Shown: positions 34,303-46,963, numbered from the stretch's first letter. The stretch is 64,000 bases of DNA from Sorex araneus (GCF_027595985.1 NC_073305.1:82989126-83053125), one strand, 5' to 3'. Numbers and translations are program-made. The notes: generated from the sequence alone by a model not told the origin.

Positions 34303-34537
34303 TGTCCCTCTCAGAGAGCCTGACAAACCACCGAGGATATTCCACCAACATGGCAGAGCCTGGCAGGCTACCCGTAACGTATTTGATAGGCCAAAAATAG
34401 TAACAACAACGTATTCTTCTTGTTCATGGAGCAAGCAGACACCAATGGGCTACACAACAGGGACAAATGAAAATGTTACTGGGGCCTGCTTGAGCAAATC
34501 TATGAACAATGGGATGACAGTAATACAGTGATACAGG
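34303..34537 (+). repeat. SINE-B copy with a different internal insertion
   Basis: Starts at CTGTCCCTCTCAGAGAGCCT (head missing) and ends ACAGTAATACAGTGATACAG. About 60 extra bases (about 34409-34470) lie between the AGTAACAACAA and AATGTTACTGG blocks. Their sequence differs from the shared insert at 8771 and 13908. Confidence 0.85.
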
Positions 34538-34984
34538 GAAGTACAATGGCTCTTTTTCATTTATTTTCACCTGTGGTCAGTATAATTCTTTAAAACATGC
34601 TTTCAGTCTACTTTCTGAAACCTGTAAACATCTTGTGTTACAAGAAGAAAAATAAGGTGTAATTAAGATCATGGATCTAGTTGGTCTGGGTGAGCTTAAT
34701 TTAATCACAGATTCTTTTCCTTTTTTATGACTTTTTATACATTTAATTTTCATAAAGTAGTTCACATTAGTTCGTTACAGATAATATTCAGACATCTACA
34801 CAACCAGCGAGCATCTTCCCACCACAATAAGAGGGAAGTGTGTGAAGTTTGTTGTATTTCATTCTAGGGCCATTTAAGCCCATATATACAAGAATACAAG
34901 CAAGTATGTTAAATCCAAACACACGTATGCTGCTATAGTCACATCAGTGGGCTAGAGTTTAAGAGCTCCAGGAAATACTGCATA
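34538..34984. other. No feature seen
   Basis: No supported gene or repeat. Confidence 0.4.
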
Positions 34985-35235
34985 GCTCTCTTTCAGGAGC
35001 TTTATTTTGTAATCTCTAGATCTTGGCCATTGATGAGATTACATGGCACTGGGGGCAGATTTGGAGTGTGACTGCCAAACTACTGGAAAACTGGAGACCT
35101 GGGTGGAGGAAGCTCAGTCCTGATCCAAGCGGGATTGGAGATCTCAGCCACAGGTCCTGCATGTCTGGGTTCCTCTGTCAGTTCCTTCATGCGTGGGCTT
35201 GTCCGAGTGTGTGGAGAGTAATCAAAGATTCTTAA
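34985..35235. repeat. Unclassified interspersed repeat, copy 2
   Basis: Aligns with 14085-14350 (see that entry), from TAATCTCTAGATCTTGGCCA to GTCCGAGTGTGTGGAGAG. About three quarters of positions appear to match by eye. Confidence 0.7.
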
Positions 35236-35690
35236 AAGCAGAGAACTCTATGAAGTGGTCTACATTAGCCCCGGGAGGAGATGTGATTAAATTTTCATAT
35301 CTATGATACTGATATATTGAGACAGTTCCTAATAAAATAATCCACTCTACCAAGAATATTCTCTATGCTTCATGTTACTCATTCTGCCACTCGGTTCCTA
35401 GAATTGGCACAGATACTTCTCTCTGGGATTGGATCAGAATATTTTTATATACATTCACTTCCTTTACAGAATTAGTTATATGTCTTCACGTCACCCACTT
35501 CCCAGCATAGGTAGCAGAAACTTTTCACTTAAACAGCCGAGAGACTGATAGAACTCTCTGGAAGTTTCCATTATGTCAATCTGAAATAAGTTTGCTTTTT
35601 TCTTTCATAAACTCACATTTTTTCTTGCCTATTTATCTTACTCCTGGTAAATTCTTTTACCACTCAAACCTATGGGGTCCAGGGCACAGG
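35236..35690. other. No feature seen
   Basis: No supported gene or repeat. Confidence 0.4.
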
Positions 35691-35724
35691 TTCATGCTCT
35701 ACTTAGTCTACGACCGGACCGGAG

Positions 35725-35945
35725 AGAAGTAATAGGGCAGACAAGAGACAGGGCATTTGTCATGTACACAGCTGACCTCTGTCTTGATCTATGTGGGGCC
35801 CTGAGGGGGTGGGGGCTGGTGTTTGGGGGATGGGAATCCACCTGCTGGGGTCCAAGGCCTATTCCAGATCTGTGCTCAGGGGTGACCCCTGGCGGAACTC
35901 TGGGAAACATTTGCAAAGCAAGCACCTTAGCCCTGTACCATCTTT
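35725..35945. repeat. SINE-A pieces in both orientations
   Basis: A sense head (GACAGGGCATTTGTCATGTA, CACAGCTGACCTCTGTC) is followed by an antisense body (ATCTGTGCTCAGGGGTGACC, AAGCAAGCACCTTAGCCCTG). Either two adjacent old SINEs or one rearranged copy. The long antisense frame across it (35692-36399) is composed partly of SINE sequence. Confidence 0.55.
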
Positions 35946-36297
35946 CTGTCTCCTTTGAACAAGTTCTTTGCTCCTGCCTGTGTCTCTGCTTCTTCTTCCT
36001 CTTGACTCGCACACTGGGGGATTCAGAAAGGATGGCATTAAGACTGAGAACTATAGTAGAATTTTTGCTTCCTTTACACCCTGGAGACTCTCCCATTCTT
36101 CCCTCCTTTGGGTCACATGTATTCTGACAACTTTGCCTAGATATCTGCTTTCTTTCCTTCATTTCTGCATGGGCATCCCATGAGCAATAATTTTTAACTT
36201 CCTCATTGACATTAATTATTCTTCTATGTTGCGTTCTCACTGTGCTTTCCTTGGTAAAATTCACCACAATTCTAACTGAAGAATTATAGATCCCAGT

Positions 36298-36402
36298 TGG
36301 AGATTTGCTTTTCATGCAGCTGACAGGAGTTCCTCCCCTGGCACCTGGGTGGTGATCCTGACCACAGAGCCAGGAGTAGGCCTTGAGCATCCCAGGCAAT
36401 AG
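36298..36402 (+). repeat. SINE-A fragment
   Basis: TTTTCATGCAGCTGACAGGA, TGACCACAGAGCCAGGAGTA and CTTGAGCATCCCAGG: sense family A with internal loss. Confidence 0.65.
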
Positions 36403-36524
36403 TTATACTTCCTCAAGGGATCTTCCCACTAACCTTTCCTGGTGTTATTTCTTCCTAAAACTCATCATTTTCCTTCTCATCTTCTTCTGTGATCATTTAA
36501 AATTCTAGTGTGTTTTTGGTATTA

Positions 36525-36665
36525 TACTTATTTTTATTGAAATATAGATGATATACCATGCTATATCAGTTTCTGATATGCAACATAGTGATTTGATATC
36601 TGAATATATTGTGAAAAATAATCATCAAAATAATTCTAGTTAGCACCTATTACCACTCTGTTGAA
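36525..36665 (-). mobile_element. Ancient L1M-type 3' end
   Basis: TTATTGAAATATAGATGATA, GCAACATAGTGATTTGATAT, ATTGTGAAAAATAATCATCA and TAGTTAGCACCTATTACCAC follow the antisense L1M 3' end. Confidence 0.7.
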
Positions 36666-37890
36666 TTCTACATTATAGGAAATATCTTAAGAGATTCAGT
36701 GCCACCACACAAATTTCCAGGTTGTGCAAACTCAAGATTTTTCTTTCATGAGGCATTTAAATTCAAGGTTACATTTTTCACCAGGATTGGAAATGTCTTA
36801 GCTGTTGTAGCCCTGACTTTATAATACCCATTTGCATACCTGTTTTCCAGCTTCATTTTATTCTGAATCTGGGGATGTATTTCACTTACTAATGAATTCA
36901 GTGCACTTAATAAGATGCACTTATTTTTCTTCCTGAGAAAAGCACAGCATACATTTAATCAAATATTTGATTTGTTATATTACCTTAGGTTTTTTTTTAA
37001 TGCTTGCCACTTCCATTATCTTATTTAAAGAGAGTTCAAATATTTTTGGTTTGGATGAGTCTGATGGTGACTTATCTCTCGGACCTGAACATTTCGTGTT
37101 ACACAAGAGGGTTAGATAGAGCTTCATTTTTTTTTTTAATCAGAATACCAGCCTCCTACCTCCCCGCTAAGGTTTCTGTGAATTCAAAACTGTTATGTTG
37201 CTTCTTTATGGAAATCTGTTAACTTCTTGCTCACTTACTCTCAGTAACTAAAGAGTATGGTTCCTACTTACAATTCTCTCTTGTATGACATGTATTCTCA
37301 TCACCTTGGTTCAATTTACTGAATGTCTGTTCAACTCTCTGGGTTTTTATTTCTTTGACCTTTCATCTGCAGTAACTTCGGTCTTTAGTTTTCTGACCCA
37401 AAGTTATTTTAAAATATTTAATCTGAAATATTAAGTTCAGACACTGGAACCTTTGACCAGAATGCTCTGAATTTTAAGCTCAATGCACATTCTCTGATCA
37501 CTTTGTATATCCAGGCCCTGAACTCTCTCCTTTTTCATATGTTGCTCCATCCTGACTTCACTTTTTTAAAAAATTTTTTTTTAATCTCTGGAGCTTAGTT
37601 TCTGTAATTCATCATTTAGACCCCTTCCTAATAAGTAACCCCACCATACATTCTCCATTGTCATTTTCTCTATATGCAATGGATTAGTCTCAAACAAAAT
37701 CAAGCACATGCCTCCTGTGAAATCTCCAATGCTAAAATCTAATAAACTATATCACACAGCTTTACAGGTTGTTTTGAATATAATGAATACATAGAGTTAG
37801 CTGTAACCTGGTCCTTCACTTCTGTCCAGAACATTTTTCGCCTTAAGCAGTTATCAATGTGGTGGGTTTAAACCTTTTAGGCTTCCTCCA
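36666..37890. other. AT-rich DNA without recognisable genes
   Basis: About 1.2 kb without a supported feature. Confidence 0.45.
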
Positions 37891-38104
37891 AACTTTCAGC
37901 TACTGGGGCTGGAGAGATAGCACAGAGGGTAGGGCGTTTGCCTTGCACGCGGCAGACCCGGGTTCAAATCCCAGCATCCCATATGGTCGCCTGAGCACGG
38001 CCAGGGGTAATTCCTGAGTGCAGAGCCAGGAGTAACCCCTGTGCATCGCCAGGTGTGACCCAAAAAAGCAAAAAAAAAAAAAAACAAAAACCTTTCGGCT
38101 ACTT
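37891..38104 (+). repeat. SINE-A copy, young, with target duplication
   Basis: Near-consensus family A (37905-38087) with an A-rich tail. Flanks are AACTTTCAGCTACT and AACCTTTCGGCTACT. Confidence 0.95.
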
Positions 38105-38377
38105 TAGGTCCAAATTCTTACCTGCTATCAGATGGGATGTTCATATCCACCACATAACAAATGGAGGTTATTGTCATAATTCCTAAAGTTAAAGTTTAAA
38201 ATGTGCTTCAATACATGAGCACATTTTAAACTTTCATACAGTTAATAGAAAATTAAGTTTCCTCTCTGCGCTAGCGCTAATGCTGCTTAGATATGTAGTT
38301 CTTATTTTTCTAACCATCTTTGGGATACTCTTAAAATATTATTTATTGAATGCGTATCTTCATGATTTATCTTCTAT

Positions 38378-38655
38378 CTCTTTCTAATAGTGTTGGAACG
38401 ATAGCACAGTGGGTAGAGCGTTTGCCTTGCATGCTTCGAACCTGGATTCGATTCCTCCACCCCTCTTGGAGAGCCTGGCAAGATACCGAGAGTATCCCAC
38501 CCCCACAGCAAAGCCTGGCAAGCTACCCGTGGAGTATTCGATATGCAAAAAACAGTAACAAGTCTTACAATGGAGACGTTATTGGTTCCCACTCGAGCAA
38601 ATCGATGGACAATGAGATGATAGTGCTACAGTGCTACAGTGCTCTTTCTAATTGT
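38378..38655 (+). repeat. SINE-B copy with 14-bp target duplication
   Basis: Full-length family B (38392-38641) ending in GTGCTACAGTGCTACAGTG. Flanks are CTCTTTCTAATAGT and CTCTTTCTAATTGT. Confidence 0.95.
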
Positions 38656-39884
38656 TAGCTTCTTTTTGATTAACAGCAACAACTTAACGTTCACTCTAAC
38701 GTTAAGGAATTTTAACATCTAAAGGAATTTTAGATGTTGCTTCAGTTTTTCATTCTTACCTTTGTACTCCAACCACTCGAGAGAAATATGTGTGTGAATT
38801 TGCTTCACTGTTATACATTCATTCAATTTTAGGTAGGTCCATGGTAATCTGACTTTTGAGCCATTTTTCCATAAAACTCTCTTTCCAAAATTTTCAGTAC
38901 TTTTGACTTGACTAAAATCTTAACCTTACACAACAAAACACATTAATTATATTTGCTTATGTCTCAAATAGACAGGGTTTCTGAGAGCAGGGGCTTTATT
39001 TTTGCTATATTATAGTTCCTGGTCTAATGTAGCTGCTCAGTTCAATAGTTCATAAATAAGTATCAAAATATCATTCATATGTAAAAATAATGTTTCCTGA
39101 TTTGAAAATCAGACTGAAACTTTTTTTTCTGCTCAAATCCCCTACAACACCAAAATGAAATCTCAATCTAGATGAAAATGGCATTAGAAATATACTATGT
39201 GACATGCCCCCCACTTTACATGCCAATCTTTACTCCCTATTTCTATGAACTACAATAAAAATCATCAGCAACCCAACAGAATTGAATTTACCAGTTCTCA
39301 GCCACTATTTATATCTTGAGCAATATCTTTTAAAATCCAGACTTACTTTCTTTTGCTTTGAGATTTTTTGATTTTCTTCTGCTAACTAGAAAGTACTGCC
39401 CTCAGGAGATAATTAGGACTGGAAGTACAATGCACAGCTGCCCAGAGCCAGAGTTTGTCAGTCTCTTAGTGTGAGATTCTCCTTCACCTTCCCAGTCAGA
39501 CACCACCAGCATTTAGGCCATCTGTGGTGGTGCTGCAAGATTAGGCTAATAAACTCGAATTACTCTGAAAGCTTTGCATTAAAATGTGAGCATTTTCTTA
39601 GCGTGGGGAACTGGGTTTTCTGTGTAATAATAAAAGTGTTCTAAGATATTAAAAGAAAGGTCTCTGTTTTTAATAGCCTGTTTAATCATTCCCTTCAGGG
39701 TAGCTGAGTGTTTGCTTGCTTCACCTAACTGGGATTCACTGAATTTTCTAGGTAAAGTTAAAAGCATTCCATAGTGGTCAAAGATGTGCATCAAGTCCAA
39801 AACAAGACAAACAGGCAAAAACCAAAAATAAAAATAGTCTAGTAAAAAAATAACTAAATAAAATATAAATCTAGCTTTTTAAAC
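38656..39884. other. AT-rich DNA without recognisable genes
   Basis: Contains a 79-codon antisense frame (39579-39818) with no recognised domain. No repeat seen. Confidence 0.45.
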
Positions 39885-39896
39885 TTTGGAGAATCA

Positions 39897-40048
39897 TTTT
39901 TTTTAATTTTTCTTTTTGGCTCACACTCGGCGATGCACAGGGGTTACTCCTGGCGGTGCTCTGGGGCCCATATGAGATGGTGAGAATCGAACCCTGGTCG
40001 GCTGCATGCAAGACAAACGCCCTACCCGCTGTACTATTGCTGCAGACC
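39897..40048 (-). repeat. SINE-A copy, internally deleted
   Basis: GATGCACAGGGGTTACTCCT joins directly to GGCGGTGCTCTGGGGCCC, so the CTCTGCACTCAGGAAT block is missing. The joint lies at a TTACTCCTGGC-type direct repeat, consistent with a slippage deletion. Confidence 0.92.
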
Positions 40049-40234
40049 TGAGAATTGAATGTTTTTAAGTTTTAAAATGCGAAAAGAAAACCTATATATA
40101 ATGTTGCAAATCAAACATTTTAGATGATATCCTGTATTAATGCTGAATTCTGATCAACTTCCTGCTTTTTCTTCTCTTGGTAGCTTGTTTTTTGGCAGGC
40201 GGGGTGTGGGGGGTTGATGTTGCTTTGGGACAAC

Positions 40235-40271
40235 ACCAGCATCTTACCCGCTATACTATCTTTCCAGCCCA
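40235..40271 (-). repeat. SINE head fragment
   Basis: CTTACCCGCTATACTATCTT then TCCAGCCC is the antisense pol III head of SINE-A or SINE-B. Confidence 0.6.
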
Positions 40272-40694
40272 GTTATAATTTACATGCCATTGAATCACTA
40301 TACCAAGTGAATCACTCTGAAATAAATTAGTTTATCTACATTTAGAGTCATTATCAATATGTCAGAAATATTGTCTACTGTTTAGCAGTGTTTAGCTACC
40401 AGATCATTTGAATTCTTCTTAAGTGTTTAGTGTTTTTGGTTATTATGAGTTTTATTCTCTTTGAGGGATAATATGATCATAGATAACTGTGGTCTTGCCT
40501 GATTTTCTTTTTAATTCTTAATGTACATAATATGATAACTCCCCCCACCCCATGCCATGTGGACCAGACAGTTCAACACTCAGGTTCATCAATGCCATGT
40601 TGCTGCGGGATGCATGATTGAGTGATTGGGGCTTAACACCAACTTGTGGTGCCCTTTCTGCTGTCTCCTGGTCCAAAAATCTTTTATAAAACTT

Positions 40695-40883
40695 TACGAA
40701 GTGTTTTTTTTTTTTTTTTTTTTGCTTTGTGGGTCACACCCAGCGATGCTCAGGTGTTACTCCTGGCTTTGCACTCAGGAATTACTCCTGGCAGTGCTTG
40801 GGGGACCATATGGGATGCCGGGGATTGAACCCGGGTCGGCTGCATGCAAGGCAGTGTGCTATTGCTCCAGCAACGAAGTGTTG
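40695..40883 (-). repeat. SINE-A copy with target duplication
   Basis: Family A (40707-40871), antisense with a long T run. ACGAAGTGTT flanks both sides. A few bases of the head are deleted (GCAAGGCAGTGTGCTATTGC). Confidence 0.93.
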
Positions 40884-41659
40884 CTCTACACATGTTGGTA
40901 TTTGTACTCAGAAAATTCCTGAAATATAGCTATTATTCCTCTATCTAAAAGTTGAAGAAATTGATGTCTGAAGAGGTTTTAACATATCAGCCAGGTATTA
41001 AAATTCATATGCTGCTGAATAAAATATTTAAGTATCTTGTATAGTCGAGAGCAGAAGATAAGCATCATGGTATAATGTTTATTAAATCAAGCCAGTCAAA
41101 ACACCAAGTACTAATCCAATATTTTCAACAACATAAGAGCTCAGAAAAAGTTATTTTGTAGTTTGTGTAATAATAAGAACTGTGTGATAACTGAATTATC
41201 ATACCTGAAACAGTGAGGGAAGCCAAAGACATTTTGAATCAGAGTATGTAGCAGAGCGCATCTGGTGGCCACAGATATTTCTATGACTCCAGTTCCTGTG
41301 TGAGCCTAATTGTGAGTTCAAAATGTGGGTGCACAAGATTTGGATTCAGTGGCCAAGAGCCATCTCCCCAGGCCTCCCTAGCAGAGGACTCAAGAGATGG
41401 GGGATTCGTGGATAAATGGTAAAAAACAGCTCCATTCAATATAGAGCAGATAGCATACTTATAGAATATCTGAGAGGGGTTGAGATATAGGACTGCACGT
41501 AGGTGTGATTTACGGAGGTAAAGCATTTTGGTGGAGGCAAATATCTTGGAGGGATTAACTCTAGGAGACACTCTATATCCCTGGGATAGCTATATTAATT
41601 TTATTTTTCTCTTTAGTTGTACATATTAAACAATTGTTTACTTTTTATTAATACTTGCA
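40884..41659. other. No feature seen
   Basis: A 96-codon antisense frame (41281-41571) shows no recognised domain. Confidence 0.4.
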
Positions 41660-41788
41660 ACCTGGCCAGCTACCCATGGCATATTTGATATGCCAAAAAC
41701 AATAACAACAAGTCTCACAATGGAGATGTTATTGGTGCCCACTCGAGCAAACTGATGAGCAACGAGGACAGTGATACAGTCACAGTGA
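41660..41788 (+). repeat. SINE-B 3' fragment
   Basis: Starts at CCTGGCCAGCTACCCATGGC and ends GACAGTGATACAGTCACAGT. The head is missing. Confidence 0.88.
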
Positions 41789-41984
41789 ATACTTGCAGTT
41801 ATTTGGATAAACATACTGAGATATAGATTCCAAAACTTAGTTCTTTAGGCTCTGATGGCAAGCAAGGCTTTTACCATAAATCCCAGACTAGATCCTCAGG
41901 TCCCTTCAGCTTACCCTTCCTTCTTGCAGTCCTGTCTCTTAAGCCATAACAGTTTGCATCAAGACCATGTTTCTTTATTAATTT

Positions 41985-42870
41985 TTTTATTTTATGTTTT
42001 TTAATTGAGACACCGTGAGAACAGTTACAGGGCTTTCAGGATCAAGTCTCAGTCATACAATGATCACACACCCATCCCTTCCCCAGTGCACATGATCCAC
42101 CACCAAGAACCCCAGACACCCTCTCTCCCTCTCCCCCTCTGCCTGTGTGGCAGATGATTTTCAATTAACTCTTTCATTGCTATGATAACATTCAATTTTT
42201 GACCGAAAACTCACTATCATTATTTGGAGTTTTCCCCCCAACTGTCGGAATGGCATCATTAGATCATATGTTTTCTATTGTTGATAACAATGAGCGTATG
42301 ATGTTGCACAGTCGTGTAATTGGCCACCCAGTTTTGGGATTCTGGTATTAAGTCCAGAGGTATTTCTGCCAGTGGCCACTGCATTCCGAGATTGGTTTGT
42401 GTGCCTCTGGGATCATGGCAGTTCAGGAGCGGGGGAGCTGTTTGTGGGAGGCTGCTGGGGTCCGATTAGGACAGGAAGCAGGGCCCGTTCTGCCCCCCCC
42501 CCCACATTGCGAGATTCGCCATGCGTCCCATCATTGCAAGCTCCTACCTTTCTGTCCATTTGGCACTAAATGGTGGTAGTCGCCATGCTGCAGAGAAGGG
42601 AAAAGGATGAGGACAAAAACCCTTTCTCTCCCAGGGCTGCACGGGCGGGACCATAGTTTAGTTCAAAGTCCACGAGTGGAGCTGCCAGCAGCCTCTGGGT
42701 TTCTGCCTCTGGTATAATGGACTCTCCGGGGTGGCGGAGCCATTCCTGAGCATTTTCTTTGGATATCAGGAGAGATGTCTCAGTCCCACAAACTGGAGCC
42801 ATCTTAGTAGAAGCTCAGTGTCACCAGGACTTCATCTGGAGAAGGCGGGGACTCTGCACCTTCCCCAAGA
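41985..42870 (-). mobile_element. LINE-1 3' UTR, older antisense copy
   Basis: ATTGAGACACCGTGAGAACA, CAAGTCTCAGTCATACAATG, CACACACCCATCCCTTCCCC and GACCGAAAACTCACTATCAT correspond block by block to the L1 3' UTR at 3430-3660. The downstream GC-rich part (42380-42870) includes the segment shared with 24310-24380. No ORF2 coding region reached. Short frames here have no domain. Confidence 0.8.
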
Positions 42871-43654
42871 CCATGTTTTTATGCTTTCTAGACTTTCACA
42901 TTTCGATGCCACATAGATTTGCTGCTTGTTCTGAGTCCATTCCAACTCCATGGCACCTCTTTTTGTGGGATGTTAGGAATTATGGCAACCAAAGCCTGAG
43001 TCAAGTAATTATAATGGATTCCCATGAATATAGATATATTTAAGTCAATCAATTCCCAAATATTAGGAGCACAGCATTAATGGTCTTTCTGTGTTTAAGC
43101 AATGAGCATTGTTCTATGGTAAAATATGAAAAGGCTATAGGGGAAATAGAAAAGCAAGTAATTCATTTCAAGTACAAAGACCAGAATCGCCTCAGTAATC
43201 AAGTCTAATTTGGGGAATTGTAAAGCACAAAGGAAATATTAAAGATAAACTTAGGGGTTTGAGGGTCCTTGCAAGAGTACTGCAAGTTTTTCTGCAAGGA
43301 GGAAGAGGGACAACTCACTGATGAAGCCCCAAAGCACTTAGGATTAATACCAACACCTAACCAGCAAAACTCAAAAAACTTAATTTCTTGGAAATAGTTT
43401 AGAGTAGATAATAGTCCTTTCACATTTCTTTAATTTGCTTTTTTTATCATCTATTTAACAATAGTTTATTTAAAACCTACGTTGTATAAGGAACCGGTCT
43501 AGATATTGACGAATAAATAAGGCTGGACATCAGTAACAAAAATCCCTGAGTTTGTGAAGCTTACATTCAGATAGAAGAAAAGAATTAATACATGTTAGAA
43601 AAAAATACATGTAACAAATGAATCATGTTGTCTATTTCTACATATTATTGGAGT
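42871..43654. other. No feature seen
   Basis: No supported gene or repeat. Confidence 0.4.
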
Positions 43655-43866
43655 CAGCACTGTTGTCTTGTTCATCTAGTTGCTCGAGCAGGCACCAGTG
43701 ACGTCTCCATTGTGAGACTGTTGTTACTGTTTTTGGCATATCAAATACACAGGTATCCCATCCATGTGAGATACTCTCGGTAGCTTGCTGGGGACTCTGA
43801 GAAGAACAGAGAAATTGAACCCAGGTCGGCCGTGTGCAAGGCAAATGGCTTACCCACTGTGCTAAA
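43655..43866 (-). repeat. SINE-B copy, internally deleted
   Basis: GTTGTCTTGTTCATCTAGTT to CTTACCCACTGTGCT. The segment between the two GGTAGCTTG repeats is partly lost, giving ATACACAGGTATCCCATCCA. Confidence 0.88.
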
Positions 43867-44405
43867 AAGTAGCACTGGAAAATGGGGCTGAGGAATGCAT
43901 GACAAGGTGATTCTGCTTTATGTGATCACATAGTTAGCTGACCTGTGCTAAGAGGGAGTGAGGATTGGGTCACCTAGAATATCCAGGAAAAAGCATTTCA
44001 GGCTATATGCCAAGTGCTTGTGTTAAAGAAATAAAACAGATGTGGAAGTGGACAGAGCAGAGACAGAGAGAAAAGATTAGCAGATGAGCTCAGAGGTGTC
44101 ATTGGGCCAGCCTCGACACTGAGTGAAGTGGTGGGCATAAAGCAGATTTTAAGAAGAGGAATGATCTCACTGCTGTCTTGAGAACTGACTAGGGAAGTAA
44201 GAACAAAAGGGAGAGAACTGTCAGAAGGTTGTGGCACTAATCATTATAAGAAATGACTAACTTGGGTGGGACTGACTTCAACAAGGTGTCTGCGAACTGG
44301 TTAGATTCAAACATACCAGATTTTCAATGAATGATTTGGGTTCGGGACAATTTTAAAACTGTGATAAATTTTACATGAGAGCCTTTATACACATATTTTT
44401 AAAGA
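43867..44405. other. No feature seen
   Basis: Unique-looking sequence with a 79-codon antisense frame and no recognised domain. Confidence 0.4.
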
Positions 44406-44615
44406 ATTCTTGCATATTGGGGCTGGAGTGATAGTACAGCAGGTAGCGTGTTTGCCTTGATGCCGCCAACCTGGGTTCGATCTCCAGCATCCCATATGGT
44501 CCCCTGAGCACCACCAGGAGTTATTCCTGAGTGCAGAGCCAGGATTTAACCCCTGAACATTGCCAGATGTGACCCAAAAAGCAAGAATAAATAAATAAAT
44601 AAATTATTGCATATT
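44406..44615 (+). repeat. SINE-A copy with (AAAT)n tail and target duplication
   Basis: Family A element (44419-44602). Flanks are ATTCTTGCATATT and ATTATTGCATATT. The tail is AAATAAATAAAT. Confidence 0.95.
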
Positions 44616-46079
44616 TTATTTCAATTTCTGTCAGATAGTGATACTATAGGTAATCTATGAAGATGTGGAAGAACACATTTAAGCTAACTGAAAGTTAAGC
44701 AGAGGCCTTGTTGAAAGAGATTGCTGAGGACCACAATAAAAATAATAACATAAAGTCATTAAAGTGTGGTAATTCTATTTCTTTTCAATGATAATGTATA
44801 AGTTTATTTAAAAAATTAGAAAAGGGAACATATAACCAGAGTCAGTATATGGCATGAATTATAGATTATAAAGTTGAAACCTCTTAATCCTACCTACAAT
44901 TTCTTCATTAATATAATGTCAGTTTCATCATTCTTAAATGTAATTTCATATTGCTCAAGATGAATAGGAGCACAAGAACTGAAAAAGACAAATAGAATTA
45001 TATTTGTAGACAGTGCAATGGAATTAATGAAAACAGTAATGGGAAATGGAAATGGTAGAAATGGTGTAATTTGATTTTTTTTTTCTAAAGAGTTTTCTCT
45101 CCTTTTTGATATTACAGAATTGTTTGTAATGTGAGTCTTAGGAAAACATTTTACTTCCTCTCTTAGGATATCATGCAATAGGACTGGAAATACCATTATG
45201 TTCTTATAATCCATCTGCATGTATATGATTTATAGTAGCTTCAAAGCAGTTTTCCATCCCCATAACTGACAATTTTGAAGAATAGAATTATAGACTTAAG
45301 GTGGATCTTAGAAATTATGTAAGTTACTTAAGCTCTGATCCTGATTCATGTTTTTAAAAAAATCAGTCCTAACATAATTCTAGTATACTTCTGCCTACCA
45401 GGCAAAAATAGAGGGCTTAGAGAAAAAGCCGTATGCACATTATTTTATAACTGGGACTAAGATTGTTGTTGTTGATGTAGCTGCTTCTAGAACAGTTTGC
45501 TCTATTAGGTGACCAAGATGATCAATGTTAATATAGATTTCTGAGTATACAGCTGTTAAGTATTTGGTGAAATATTATGTTGCAGTAGCATATTTTGGCG
45601 TGAGATTAATAGTATCAATAATCTAAAGAAAATTACACTCTCCAACGTGGGTGCTTCTTAATCAGTTAAAGACCTGATTGGAACAGAATGTACCATTAGT
45701 AGAAAGGAACTCCTCCTGCCTGACTGTCTTGAGCTGAGATTTATTTTTTTTAATGTATGAGCTCATACTGAAACCTTGGCTCTGGCTGGGTATTGAGACA
45801 GTTGGCATTCATACTGGAAGCACAGCAACAGTTGTCCTAAGTGTTTAGCTTGCTCACTGCAGATGTTGTAATGTGCAATGATTACAAGAACCAATTCATC
45901 TCTCCCTCCCTTTTTCTTTCTCTCTGTCTTTCTCTCTGTATATCCTTCCTTTCCCTTGACTTCTTCTTTCATCTCTCCCTCTCCCTTCCTCCCAAATAAG
46001 ACAGAGACATCCCTAGACAGACAAACAATAGACACAGATACAGCAGTTTCCTTTAAATCATAAATGGGTTTGAACTTTC
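44616..46079. other. AT-rich DNA; polypyrimidine run at 45900-45990
   Basis: No gene seen. Antisense frames of 108 and 90 codons (44894-45220, 45763-46035) have no recognised domain. The latter is made of the CTCTCTCCCTTTC-rich run. Confidence 0.45.
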
Positions 46080-46310
46080 AATTTTTAAATTCTCAATAAG
46101 ACACCATGATTTAGAAAGTTATTCATAGTCGTGTTTCAGGCATATTGTGTTTCAGTCCCTCCCACTGGTGTTTACTTCCCGCCACCAGTATCACCAGATT
46201 TCACCCCCATATTCCCTGCCCTTCTTATTACCACCCAACCTGCCTCTTTAAGAGGCATATTTTAAATTTGGTTGCTGTGGTTTGGTTCTCCTGCTTTCCA
46301 GCAGAGTTTC
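46080..46310 (-). mobile_element. Old LINE-1 3' end
   Basis: AAGACACCATGATTTAGAAA, TTCATAGTCGTGTTTCAGGC, CCAGTATCACCAGATTTCAC and a C-rich block: antisense L1 3' UTR of an old subfamily. Confidence 0.65.
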
Positions 46311-46501
46311 TATATGTCTATCTATTTATCTATGAAAGAGAAGTGGAAGAGAGAGAACAATAAAGAATGAGAGAGAGGATACATATATATTCACACACAC
46401 GTGCACACACACATTCTATAATTTGTTTCTTATTTAAAAACTTTGAATGCAGAAACCTCTGCCCTAGCACAGAAAATGTGGTTTTACTTCTGAACAGAAA
46501 A

Positions 46502-46505
<4 letters not shown>

Positions 46506-46532
<27 letters not shown>
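46506..46532. repeat. (TA)n microsatellite
   Basis: About 13 TA units. Confidence 0.95.
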
Positions 46533-46650
46533 ATCTCTCATGGTGTGCTACGATCTCCAAAGGCTGATTCTGTGAACAAAACTAAAATGTTGGGAACTGT
46601 ACACGTTGGAAAATAAAACAATAAATTAAAGTTTGAAAAATTTATAGGAG

Positions 46651-46818
46651 TTGGGAAGCCAGAGACATATTATAGCAGTTAGGGTGCTTGTCTTGCACGT
46701 GGCCAATGAGGGTTTAATCTCCTGCACCCCAGATGGTCCCTTGAGCACTGCCAGGACTGATTCAAGAGTACATTGGCAGGAGTAAGTCCTAGTACACCTG
46801 AGTTTACCCAAAACAAAA
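46651..46818 (+). repeat. SINE-A copy, diverged
   Basis: GGGAAGCCAGAGACATATTA, TCTTGCACGTGGCCAATGAG, CCCAGATGGTCCCTTGAGCA and ACCCAAAACAAAAAG. Confidence 0.85.
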
Positions 46819-46963
46819 AGAGGTTAGAGAAGCAACTTACTGCTCTGTCAAAAAAAGAAATAAGATTAAAAAACTGCTAAAATCTAGTTTCATTTTTTCC
46901 TAACTATTAGATGTGATGTTTCTCAACATGATAAAGTGGACAGTAAAAGGAGGAACACAGGCT

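Noticed and set aside
35692-36399. 235-codon antisense open frame
   Set aside because: Both ends lie in SINE-A pieces and the middle shows no recognisable domain.
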